NCBI GenBank assembly: GCA_045651985.1
Contig: JAZRTK010000032.1
Span: forward strand, 1 to 44,931
Length of the DNA stretch: 44,931 nucleotides
Direction: 5' to 3'
DNA from: SIG710 sp045651985
Lineage (GTDB): Bacteria > Bacillota > Clostridia > Oscillospirales > CAG-272
Shown: positions 14,836 to 22,835 of the stretch, one piece after another
How positions within the stretch are numbered: the first letter of the stretch is position 1
How the letters are laid out: every line of letters starts with the position of its first letter
The notes under the pieces: model-generated
What the model was told of the DNA's origin: nothing
Databases searched by the model: none
Seen by the model: only the letters and a program-made list of their open reading frames with translations
Translations under genes and position numbers: made by a program

Positions 14836-15903
14836 TTACTTATTCTCCGTCCTGCCGTCCGTGAGCAGATTTGCTCCTCCGCCACCCATAGCCTCGGCTA
14901 TTGCCGTAATGGTGGAAAGCACCTTGGCATAGTCCATTCTGGTGGGTCCGAGCACTCCTATAGCTCCGATCGGCTTGCCGTTGCTCTTTATCGTCTTAAA
15001 AACGAACGATGAGTTGTTCATAACGTCAAGCGAGCTCTCTTTTCCGATAAGCACCCGCATATCCTCGCCCTCGCTGTCCGAAACGATATTGAGAATATCG
15101 TCTTTGCGTTCAAGCAATCCGATAATATCTTTTAAGTGCCCAACGTCCGAATATTCGGGATACTGCAGCAGGTGGTCGATACCCGAGCAATGAAGCTCAC
15201 CGCCGTTTATTTCGCTGAGCACCTCATAGACGGTCTTGATTATTTCTCCCGAGAGGCTGCGGAGCGCGCCCGTCATTCCCTCGAATTTCATTACGGCGGG
15301 AAGTGATATATGCTCGGCGGGAAGTCCCGCAAAGCAAGCGTTCAGCGCGTCAGCCAGGCTTTCCGCGTCATGCTTTGTAACTTCCGTGTCGCATCGAACA
15401 CTTTTGGATCTGAGCTTGCCCGCCGACGGAAGCATTACGATAATGAAGTTATGCTCGTCGAGGTGCATTATCTCAAATCGGTTGATGAACGCCGAAGCAG
15501 GTCGGGGCTTTATGGCAATTCCCGTGTAGTTTGTGACCGAGGAAACGATCTTGGACGCCATTTCAAGCATCTTATCCGATTCAACAGCACGCACGTCTCC
15601 CATTTCCCTCAGCTCCGCGATCTCCTGGGAAAGCACGCCGTTCTCCATGGCAAGGGAGTCAACGTAAAAGCGGTATCCTAAGTGGGTGGGAATTCGTCCG
15701 GACGAGGTATGGGGCTGTTCAAGGTAGCCCAGCTCCGCAAGCTCTGCCATTTCGTTTCGAACGGTTGCAGACGAGCAGGATATACTTTCGTTTTCAAGCA
15801 CCGTCTTTGAGCCCACAGGCTCGCCGTTTGCAATGTAAGCTTCAATGACCGTCCTGAGAATCAGCTTTTTTCTCGCGCTCAGTTCAGCTCCGCTTTGGCT
15901 CAC
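14836..15903 (-). CDS. hrcA: Heat-inducible transcription repressor HrcA
   Basis: This 355-residue DNA-binding protein represses class I heat-shock genes by binding CIRCE. The N-terminal winged helix (about 1-75) includes LRTVIEAYIANGEPVGSKT and SSATVRNEMAELAELGYLEQPHTSSGR, both characteristic of HrcA, and the remaining GAF-like part contains the usual VLGPTRMDYAKVLSTI near the end. The start codon is GTG (15901-15903), preceded by a GGGGGG ribosome site. It is the first gene of the operon and its own promoter carries a CIRCE element (15923-15949), so it is autoregulated. In this family GroEL activity sets HrcA activity. Confidence 0.97.
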   Translation of the reverse strand: MSQSGAELSARKKLILRTVIEAYIANGEPVGSKTVLENESISCSSATVRNEMAELAELGYLEQPHTSSGRIPTHLGYRFYVDSLAMENGVLSQEIAELREMGDVRAVESDKMLEMASKIVSSVTNYTGIAIKPRPASAFINRFEIMHLDEHNFIIVMLPSAGKLRSKSVRCDTEVTKHDAESLADALNACFAGLPAEHISLPAVMKFEGMTGALRSLSGEIIKTVYEVLSEINGGELHCSGIDHLLQYPEYSDVGHLKDIIGLLERKDDILNIVSDSEGEDMRVLIGKESSLDVMNNSSFVFKTIKSNGKPIGAIGVLGPTRMDYAKVLSTITAIAEAMGGGGANLLTDGRTENK

Positions 15904-15922
15904 TTGTTTTCACCCCCCTATT

Positions 15923-15949
15923 TTAGCACTCTTTTGGGTTAAGTGCTAA
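15923..15949. promoter_or_regulatory. CIRCE operator (HrcA binding site)
   Basis: The left arm TTAGCACTC (15923-15931) matches the CIRCE consensus exactly; after a nine-base spacer the right arm AAGTGCTAA (15941-15949) matches eight of nine positions. It lies at the start of transcription of hrcA-grpE-dnaK-dnaJ. Confidence 0.97.
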
Positions 15950-15959
15950 TCCATGATTA

Positions 15960-15988
15960 AATTTACCACTTTAAACTCTTTTTGTCAA
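15960..15988 (-). promoter_or_regulatory. Promoter of the hrcA heat-shock operon
   Basis: On the minus strand a perfect -35 TTGACA (15983-15988) and a -10 TAAATT (15960-15965, four of six positions) are separated by 17 bases. Transcription would start near 15953, next to the CIRCE element. Confidence 0.8.
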
Positions 15989-16079
15989 GTCCAATTTTGC
16001 ATTTTTTTGTTAACTAATTGTAAATACCGCTTTTTCTTTATAGATCAAGCAATTTTCCGCTCTTTTTTGTAAAAAAAGA

Positions 16080-16117
16080 AAAACGGCAGAGGCTTCCTTT
16101 TCAGCCTTTGCCGTTTT
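16080..16117 (-). terminator. Rho-independent terminator of the uvrBA operon
   Basis: Stem arms at 16080-16094 and 16103-16117 pair over 15 positions with one G-T pair and an eight-base loop; on the minus strand the stem is followed by a long T-rich run. It lies about 47 bases after the uvrA stop and before the hrcA promoter. Confidence 0.9.
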
Positions 16118-16163
16118 GGTAAAAATTATTCGTTTTTTTAGACACTTTTAGCACTCGGAAGCA

Positions 16164-19010
16164 TCAACCGTTAATTTTTTCTCGTAAAAGCACCTTTTTC
16201 AAATACTGACCCGTATAAGAACGCTCGTTTTGCGACACCTGCTCGGGTGTGCCCGTGGCAACGATCTCACCGCCCCCGTCGCCGCCCTCGGGACCCAGGT
16301 CGATTATATGATCGGCGGTCTTGATAACGTCCAGATTATGCTCGATAACGAGAATGGAATTTCCCGCGTCGCATAGCTTTTGAAGTACCTGAATAAGACG
16401 GTCAACGTCAGCGGTGTGAAGTCCTGTAGTCGGCTCGTCCAGTATATAGAGGGTCTTGCCCGTGCTTCTCTTTGAAAGCTCGGTAGCAAGCTTTACGCGC
16501 TGTGCCTCTCCCCCTGATAGTGTGGTTGAGGGCTGTCCGATCTTGATATATCCGAGTCCAACGTCAACGATGGTCTTAAGACGGTTGGCAATTTTCGGAA
16601 TACCGTCAAACAGCTTTACGCCCTCTTCAACAGTCATGTCAAGCACGTCGGAAATGCTCTTGTCCTTATATTTTACCTCGAGAGTCTCGCGGTTGTAGCG
16701 TCTGCCGTGACAAACGTCGCACTTGACGTATACGTCGGGTAAAAAGTGCATTTCGATTTTCTTTACGCCGTCGCCCTCGCAAGCCTCGCAACGTCCGCCC
16801 TTGGTGTTAAAGGAGAAGCGTCCAGATGTGTATCCTCTTGCCTTTGCGCCGGGAGTTTTGGCAAAAAGGTCGCGGATATCTGCAAAAACACCCGTATAGG
16901 TGGCGGGGTTTGAGCGGGGAGTTCTGCCAATAGGGCTTTGGTCGATACAAATGACCTTATCCAGATTTTCCGCGCCGTCAATACGGCTGTGTAGACCCGG
17001 ATAGGTTATGGCTCGGTTTAGTTTTTTGTCGAGAACGGGATAAACTATGCCGTTCACAAGTGAGGACTTACCGGATCCCGAAACTCCCGTAACGCAAACA
17101 AAGCAACCGAGAGGAATATCCACAGTCAAGTCCTTTAAATTGTGCTCCTTGGCGCCCACGACCGTCAATTTATTGCCGTTCCCCGCACGGCGCACAGCAG
17201 GAACCTCTATCATACGGCGACCGCTCAGATAAGCACCCGTGACGGAGTTTTTGTTCTTCATTATCTCCTTAGGAGTTCCCGCCGCCACAAGCTCGCCGCC
17301 GCGAACTCCCGCACCGGGCCCGATGTCGATTATATAATCCGACTCGGTCATGGTCTCCTCATCGTGTTCAACCACGAGTACGCTGTTTCCAAGATCGCGC
17401 AACTTTTTGAGGGTGGCAATAAGCTTGGAATTATCTCTTTGGTGCAATCCGATACTTGGCTCATCTAAAATATAAAGCACACCCACCAAAGACGAGCCTA
17501 TCTGTGTCGCCAAACGGATCCGCTGCGCCTCACCGCCCGACAAAGTGCCCGCGCGGCGGGTCAAGGTCAGATAGTTAAGTCCCACGCTCACAAGGAATCC
17601 AAGTCGCGCCTTAATTTCCTTTATTACCTCGCGCACAATGGCGTACTCCATTTCGGAAAAGGTCATTTTTTCAATGGCACAAAGTGCATCCTGTACCGAA
17701 AGCGAGCAAAACTCGTGAATATTCAGACCGCCCACCGTCACCGCCAGAATATGCGGCGACAGCCGCGCTCCGTTACACTTTGGGCAGTCCCGCTCGATGA
17801 TAAAATCGCGGTAATAATCATTGCCGTACATATTCATTCGAGCTTCGATCATGGGAATAAGTCCGTCGAATTTGGTGGTCTGGTCGTGTGCCTCACCGCC
17901 AAAATAGCGAGTCACGCGGTATTTTTCATCACCCGATCCGTAAAGCAGTATCTGAAGCTGTTTTTCATCGTATTTTTCGATAGGTGTATCGAAATCAAAG
18001 CCGAATTTCTTGCCGACCGCGCGGAAAAGCGGACCGTTCCAGCTTTCCTCGTCCAAGGTCTTGAATCCGTTTACGGCAATAGCTCCGTTTGACAGAGAAA
18101 GGCTTCTGTCCGGAATGACCTTATCCACCGCAATGGTACTCATTGTGCCGATTCCCGCGCAATGAGGGCACGCGCCTTGGGGGTTGTTGAAGGAAAACAT
18201 TCTTGGCTCAAGCTCGCCGAACGAGATCCCGTGCTCCTCGCAGGCATAGCTTTGGGAGAAGCTTATCTCCTCGCCCTCGCCCTCCCGTGGAACGGTGGAG
18301 ATTATGAGATGTCCTTCGGACAAGGACAGCGCGTTTTCAACCGAGTCGGTAAGGCGCGAACGTATATCTTCACGCATAACGAGTCGGTCGACCACAACGT
18401 CGATCGAGTGCTTTATGTTCTTATCAAGCTTTATCTCCTCGGAGAGCTCGTACATATTGCCGTCTACGCGGACGCGCACGTAGCCGCTCTTTTTCGCCGC
18501 GGCAAATTCCTTTTCATGCATACCCTTTTTAGCTCTTACCACGGGGGAAAGAACCATAAATCGCGTGCCCTCGGGCAATTCCATTATGCGGTCGATTATC
18601 TGGTCGGTCGTCTGCTGGCGAATTTCTTTTCCGCAGACGGGACAATGAGGGACGCCCACTCTCGCGTAAAGCAGACGCAGATAATCGTATATCTCGGTCA
18701 CCGTTCCTACCGTCGAACGGGGATTTTTTGTGGTGGTCTTCTGATCTATTGATATTGCAGGTGAAAGCCCATCAATGCTGTCAACGTCGGGCTTATCAAG
18801 CTGTCCCAAGAACATTCGGGCATAGGAAGACAGGGACTCCACAAACCGTCTGTGCCCCTCCGCGTATATGGTGTCAAAAGCAAGGGATGACTTGCCCGAG
18901 CCCGAAAGCCCCGTTATGACGACCAGCTTGTCGCGGGGTATAGTCACGTTGATATTTTTCAGGTTGTGCATTCTCGCACCCTTGATTATAAGCTGTGATT
19001 TGATACTCAT
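16164..19010 (-). CDS. uvrA: UvrABC system protein A (excision nuclease damage sensor)
   Basis: This 948-residue ATPase finds bulky DNA lesions and loads UvrB in nucleotide excision repair. Two ABC modules are visible: Walker A GLSGSGKSSL near 34 and GVSGSGKSSL near 645, signatures LSGGEAQRIRLA and LSGGEAQRVKLA, and two matching D-loop regions (LDEPSIGLHQRD, LDEPTTGLHTAD). Zinc-binding cysteines appear as CPVCGKEI in the first insertion and as CEACEGDG...CDVCHG in the second. Length is normal. It is the second gene of the operon and overlaps uvrB by four bases. A terminator follows. Confidence 0.98.
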   Translation of the reverse strand: MSIKSQLIIKGARMHNLKNINVTIPRDKLVVITGLSGSGKSSLAFDTIYAEGHRRFVESLSSYARMFLGQLDKPDVDSIDGLSPAISIDQKTTTKNPRSTVGTVTEIYDYLRLLYARVGVPHCPVCGKEIRQQTTDQIIDRIMELPEGTRFMVLSPVVRAKKGMHEKEFAAAKKSGYVRVRVDGNMYELSEEIKLDKNIKHSIDVVVDRLVMREDIRSRLTDSVENALSLSEGHLIISTVPREGEGEEISFSQSYACEEHGISFGELEPRMFSFNNPQGACPHCAGIGTMSTIAVDKVIPDRSLSLSNGAIAVNGFKTLDEESWNGPLFRAVGKKFGFDFDTPIEKYDEKQLQILLYGSGDEKYRVTRYFGGEAHDQTTKFDGLIPMIEARMNMYGNDYYRDFIIERDCPKCNGARLSPHILAVTVGGLNIHEFCSLSVQDALCAIEKMTFSEMEYAIVREVIKEIKARLGFLVSVGLNYLTLTRRAGTLSGGEAQRIRLATQIGSSLVGVLYILDEPSIGLHQRDNSKLIATLKKLRDLGNSVLVVEHDEETMTESDYIIDIGPGAGVRGGELVAAGTPKEIMKNKNSVTGAYLSGRRMIEVPAVRRAGNGNKLTVVGAKEHNLKDLTVDIPLGCFVCVTGVSGSGKSSLVNGIVYPVLDKKLNRAITYPGLHSRIDGAENLDKVICIDQSPIGRTPRSNPATYTGVFADIRDLFAKTPGAKARGYTSGRFSFNTKGGRCEACEGDGVKKIEMHFLPDVYVKCDVCHGRRYNRETLEVKYKDKSISDVLDMTVEEGVKLFDGIPKIANRLKTIVDVGLGYIKIGQPSTTLSGGEAQRVKLATELSKRSTGKTLYILDEPTTGLHTADVDRLIQVLQKLCDAGNSILVIEHNLDVIKTADHIIDLGPEGGDGGGEIVATGTPEQVSQNERSYTGQYLKKVLLREKING

Positions 19011-20992
19011 TTGGCTCCTTTAAGCTCCCTTATCTTATCGCGCAGGAACGCCGCCTGCTCAAATTCAAGATTCTTTGCCGCCGCCTTCATCTCTGCTGTC
19101 AAGCGCTCCACAAGCGCAGTCTTTTCCTTTTCGGACATGAGCTTGCGCTCGGTCTTTCTGCCCGTTTTCGCCTTGACCTTGCCCTCATTTTCAGGCTTTG
19201 CACCAAGGTCGATCAGGTCGCGGATCCCCTTTATAATTGTCTTTGGAACGATTCCGTTTTCCTTATTGTATCTGTCCTGTATCTTGCGGCGGCGGTTGGT
19301 TTCGTCCATTGCCGCCTTCATTGACCGCGTCACAGTGTCTGCGTACATAATAACCTTGCCCTCCGCGTTTCGCGCCGCGCGGCCGAAGGTCTGTATCAGC
19401 GCTGTTTCGGAGCGCAGGAGTCCTTCTTTGTCCGCATCAAGTATGGCAACAAGTGACACCTCGGGGATATCGAGGCCCTCGCGGAGCAGGTTGATTCCAA
19501 CCAGCACGTCAAAGACGCCCAGTCGCAGGTCACGGATTATTTCGGTACGCTCCATGGTCTCCACGTTATGATGGATATATTTGACACGCAGACCGTTCTT
19601 TTCAAAATAATCGGTCAAGTCCTCCGCCATCTTCTTTGTAAGCGTTGTAACAAGAACTCGCTCGCTCTTCTCTGCTCTCTTTCTTATCTCGCCCATAAGG
19701 TCATCTACCTGACCTTCGATAGGACGCACCTCGATCTGAGGGTCAAGAAGCCCCGTGGGGCGGATTATTTGTTCGGCTACGACCGAGGAATGTTCGCGCT
19801 CGTAGTCGGCGGGCGTTGCGGATATAAACACCGTCTGGTTCAGCTTGCTTTCAAATTCTTCAAAGCTCAATGGGCGGTTATCAAATGCGGAGGGCAGACG
19901 GAAACCGAATTCAATAAGGTTCGTTTTTCTCGCTCTGTCACCGCCTCCCATACCGCGCACCTGCGGTAACGTCATGTGGGACTCGTCAACAAAGAGCAGA
20001 AAATCGCGCGGAAAATAGTCAAGAAGCGTGTGAGGAGTAGATCCCGCCTCTCTGCCCTCAAGAATTCTCGAATAGTTCTCAACACCCGAGCAAAAGCCTA
20101 TCTCACGGAGCATTTCTATGTCATATTTGGTTCTCTGCTCGATTCTTTGCGCCTCAATGAGCTTGTTACAGCTTTCAAAATATTCCTTGCGCTCGATCAT
20201 CTCGCGTTCGATCTCGGAAAGTGCCGCTTCCCTTTTCTCGTCGGACACTGCGTAGTGGGTGGCGGGGAATATGACGGTGTAGTTCAGCTCCTTTAAAAGT
20301 TCCCCCGTCAGCACGTTCACCTCGGAGACATGGTCTATCTCGTCACCAAAAAATTCAACGCGGATAGCTCTCTCGCCCGATCTCGCAGGGAGAATTTCCA
20401 CCGTGTCTCCGCGAACACGGAATTTGTCGCGGACAAAGTTGATATCATTGCGCTCGTAGCTGATAGAAACAAGACGGGAGATCAGTTCTTCACGTGACAT
20501 TGTCATTCCGGGTCGCAAGGATATCTGCAGATTGTTATATTCAACAGGGTCACCCAAGCTGAAAATACAGGAAACGCTGGCAACGATAATTACGTCGCGG
20601 CGTTCAAAAAGCGAGGAGGTGGCGCTGTGACGAAGTTTATCAATTTCGTCGTTTACCAGCGCGTCCTTCTCGATATAAACGTCCTTACCGGGGATATAAG
20701 CCTCGGGCTGGTAGTAATCGTAGTAGCTAACGAAATATTCAACAGCATTTTCGGGGAAAAACTCGCGGAACTCGGAGCAAAGCTGTGCCGCCAGGGTCTT
20801 ATTGTGGGCCAGGACGAGAGTCGGACGGTTGATCTGCTCGATAATATTTGCCATGGTAAAGGTCTTACCGGAGCCCGTAACGCCGAGCAGGGTCTGCATT
20901 TTTTCACCGCTCCTGATACCGTCGACCAGCTTTGCGATTGCCTGGGGCTGGTCGCCCGTGGGCTTGAAATCCGAGACAAGCTTAAAGTCCAT
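19007..20992 (-). CDS. uvrB: UvrABC system protein B
   Basis: This 661-residue helicase-like protein verifies damage and recruits UvrC. Seen motifs are Walker A GVTGSGKTFTMA near 38-49, the beta-hairpin YYDYYQPEAYIP near 93-104, the DEAD-like DESHMTLPQVRGM, helicase motif VI in QTFGRAARNAEGKVIMYAD, and the C-terminal UVR domain of about 35 residues that contacts UvrA and UvrC. It is the first gene of the uvrBA operon, starting 69 bases after the -10 of a full-consensus promoter. No uvrC is in the window. I see no clear LexA (SOS) box in the promoter. Confidence 0.98.
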   Translation of the reverse strand: MDFKLVSDFKPTGDQPQAIAKLVDGIRSGEKMQTLLGVTGSGKTFTMANIIEQINRPTLVLAHNKTLAAQLCSEFREFFPENAVEYFVSYYDYYQPEAYIPGKDVYIEKDALVNDEIDKLRHSATSSLFERRDVIIVASVSCIFSLGDPVEYNNLQISLRPGMTMSREELISRLVSISYERNDINFVRDKFRVRGDTVEILPARSGERAIRVEFFGDEIDHVSEVNVLTGELLKELNYTVIFPATHYAVSDEKREAALSEIEREMIERKEYFESCNKLIEAQRIEQRTKYDIEMLREIGFCSGVENYSRILEGREAGSTPHTLLDYFPRDFLLFVDESHMTLPQVRGMGGGDRARKTNLIEFGFRLPSAFDNRPLSFEEFESKLNQTVFISATPADYEREHSSVVAEQIIRPTGLLDPQIEVRPIEGQVDDLMGEIRKRAEKSERVLVTTLTKKMAEDLTDYFEKNGLRVKYIHHNVETMERTEIIRDLRLGVFDVLVGINLLREGLDIPEVSLVAILDADKEGLLRSETALIQTFGRAARNAEGKVIMYADTVTRSMKAAMDETNRRRKIQDRYNKENGIVPKTIIKGIRDLIDLGAKPENEGKVKAKTGRKTERKLMSEKEKTALVERLTAEMKAAAKNLEFEQAAFLRDKIRELKGAK

Positions 20993-21060
20993 TTTCGTCC
21001 TTTCCCCGACCGATCCTTCGGCGGAAATTTCTTTGATTATTGTTTCTTTTCATTCTATTT

Positions 21061-21089
21061 ATTATACCAAATTCGGAACAGATTGTCAA
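21061..21089 (-). promoter_or_regulatory. Full-consensus promoter of uvrBA
   Basis: On the minus strand TTGACA (21084-21089), a 17-base spacer and TATAAT (21061-21066) give an exact match to the housekeeping sigma consensus. It is wedged between the fhs terminator and uvrB. Confidence 0.88.
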
Positions 21090-21098
21090 CATGAAAAA

Positions 21099-21123
21099 AT
21101 CGGTCGGCTCAATGCCGACCGAT
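21099..21123 (-). terminator. Terminator at the end of the purine operon (after fhs)
   Basis: A perfect ten-base-pair stem (21099-21108 with 21114-21123, loop TCAAT) is followed on the minus strand by a run of T, nine bases after the fhs stop. It ends the twelve-gene purine operon. Confidence 0.92.
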
Positions 21124-21132
21124 CTATATTTT

Positions 21133-22803
21133 TTAGAACAGACCGCTGATTCGTCCTTCCGAGTCAACGTCGATCTTTTCTGCCGCGGGGACTTTAGGAA
21201 GTCCGGGCATGGTCATGATGTCGCCCGTAAGAACTACCACAAATCCTGCGCCTGCAGAAACTTTTACGTTCTTTACGGTAACCTTAAAGCCTTCGGGTGC
21301 GCCCAGCTTCGTGGGATCGTCCGAAAATGAATACTGCGTCTTTGCGATACAGACGGGTGCCTTGCCAAATCCAAGATTTTCAAGAGCATCTATTTGCTTT
21401 GACGCCGCAGGTGTGAAGATAACGCCGTCGCCGCCGTAGATCTTCTTAACTACCGATTCCACCTTTTCGCGTATAGACAGAGCGTCCTCGTAAGAGAAGG
21501 CAAACTGAGAGTTATCCTCTTCTTCACAGAGACGAACCACTTCACGCGCGAGGGCTTCTCCGCCCTTGCCGCCCTCTGCCCAAACAGTAGAGAGTACTAC
21601 GTTTACCCCAAGCTCACGGCAGCGCTTGATGATAAGCTCAACCTCTGCGTCGGTATCCGTGGGGAAACGGTTTACAGCTACCACGGAGGGGAGCTTATAC
21701 ACGTTCTTGATATTGGAAACATGGCGAAGGAGGTTGGGAATTCCCTTTTCAAGCGCCTCAAGATTTTCCTCGCCAAGCTGGTTTTTCAGCAAACCGCCGT
21801 GCATTTTCAGAGCTCTGATCGTTGCAACAACCACAACCGCGTCGGGGCGAAGTCCTGCCATGCGGCACTTGATGTCCAGGAACTTTTCAGCGCCAAGGTC
21901 GCCTCCAAAGCCTGCCTCGGTAACTGCGTAGTCACCCATGTGCATAGCCAGGCGGGTAGCCATAACTGAATTGCAGCCATGTGCGATATTAGCGAAAGGA
22001 CCGCCGTGAACGAATGCAGGTGTGCCCTCAAGGGTCTGAACGAGATTAGGATTGATAGCATCCTTTAAGAGCGCGGTCATAGCTCCCACTGCCTTCAGGT
22101 CGCCTGCGGTAACGGGCTTATCGTCGTATGTATAGCCAACGATTATCTTGGAAAGTCGCTCTTTGAGGTCGTCGATAGAGGAAGCCAGGCAGAATACCGC
22201 CATGATCTCGGAAGCAACGGTAATATCGTACCCGTCCTCACGGGGTACGCCGTTTATCTTGCCGCCAAGACCGTCAACAACGTTTCTGAGCTGTCTGTCG
22301 TTCATATCAACACAGCGCTTCCAGGTAATCTTTCTTGTATCGATTCCAAGAGCGTTACCCTGATGGATATGGTTATCAAGCATAGCTGCAAGCAGATTAT
22401 TTGCCGCGCCGATAGCGTGGAAATCGCCTGTAAAGTGCAGATTGATATCCTCCATAGGAACAACCTGCGCGTATCCGCCGCCTGCTGCGCCGCCCTTAAC
22501 ACCGAAAACGGGGCCCAGTGAGGGCTCGCGTAGAGCAACGACAACGTTCTTGCCGATTTTCTTCATACCGTCAGCAAGACCGATAGTCGTGGTGGTCTTT
22601 CCCTCGCCCGCGGGGGTAGGAGTCATGGCGGTGACCAAAATCAGCTTACCGTTCTTTGACTTTGTGTTTTTGAGAAGATTATAGTCAACCTTTGCCTTAT
22701 ACTTTCCGTACTGCTCAAGATATTCCTCGGGAATACCCAACTCGTCGGAAATTTCGGTTATTGGCTTCATTTTACAGGCTTGTGCGATCTCTATATCAGT
22801 CAT
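21133..22803 (-). CDS. fhs: Formate--tetrahydrofolate ligase
   Basis: This 556-residue enzyme makes 10-formyl-tetrahydrofolate from formate, ATP and tetrahydrofolate. The nucleotide site TPTPAGEGKTTTTIGLADGM is near 61-80, and the rest aligns by eye with clostridial Fhs throughout (FTGDFHAIGAANNLLAA, GGFGGDLGAEKF-like segment EAGFGGDLGAEKF, and the C-terminal MPGLPKVPAAEKIDVD). Length is typical. In this operon it supplies the formyl donor used by PurN and the AICAR transformylase, and its presence behind a ZTP riboswitch makes functional sense because ZTP reports formyl-folate shortage. It is the last gene, 32 bases after guaB, with a terminator behind it. Confidence 0.98.
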   Translation of the reverse strand: MTDIEIAQACKMKPITEISDELGIPEEYLEQYGKYKAKVDYNLLKNTKSKNGKLILVTAMTPTPAGEGKTTTTIGLADGMKKIGKNVVVALREPSLGPVFGVKGGAAGGGYAQVVPMEDINLHFTGDFHAIGAANNLLAAMLDNHIHQGNALGIDTRKITWKRCVDMNDRQLRNVVDGLGGKINGVPREDGYDITVASEIMAVFCLASSIDDLKERLSKIIVGYTYDDKPVTAGDLKAVGAMTALLKDAINPNLVQTLEGTPAFVHGGPFANIAHGCNSVMATRLAMHMGDYAVTEAGFGGDLGAEKFLDIKCRMAGLRPDAVVVVATIRALKMHGGLLKNQLGEENLEALEKGIPNLLRHVSNIKNVYKLPSVVAVNRFPTDTDAEVELIIKRCRELGVNVVLSTVWAEGGKGGEALAREVVRLCEEEDNSQFAFSYEDALSIREKVESVVKKIYGGDGVIFTPAASKQIDALENLGFGKAPVCIAKTQYSFSDDPTKLGAPEGFKVTVKNVKVSAGAGFVVVLTGDIMTMPGLPKVPAAEKIDVDSEGRISGLF

Positions 22804-22835
22804 GATAAAACTCCGTTCTGCCCTTCTCGGCCATT

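Noticed and set aside
16148..16156. An exact CIRCE half-site (TTAGCACTC) just after uvrA
   Set aside because: The second arm matches only five of nine positions and there is no promoter next to it; one such nine-base match in 45 kb is unremarkable.
21070..21090. A possible LexA/DinR box in the uvrB promoter
   Set aside because: Only the GAAC half is present; the partner half after four bases matches two of four positions.
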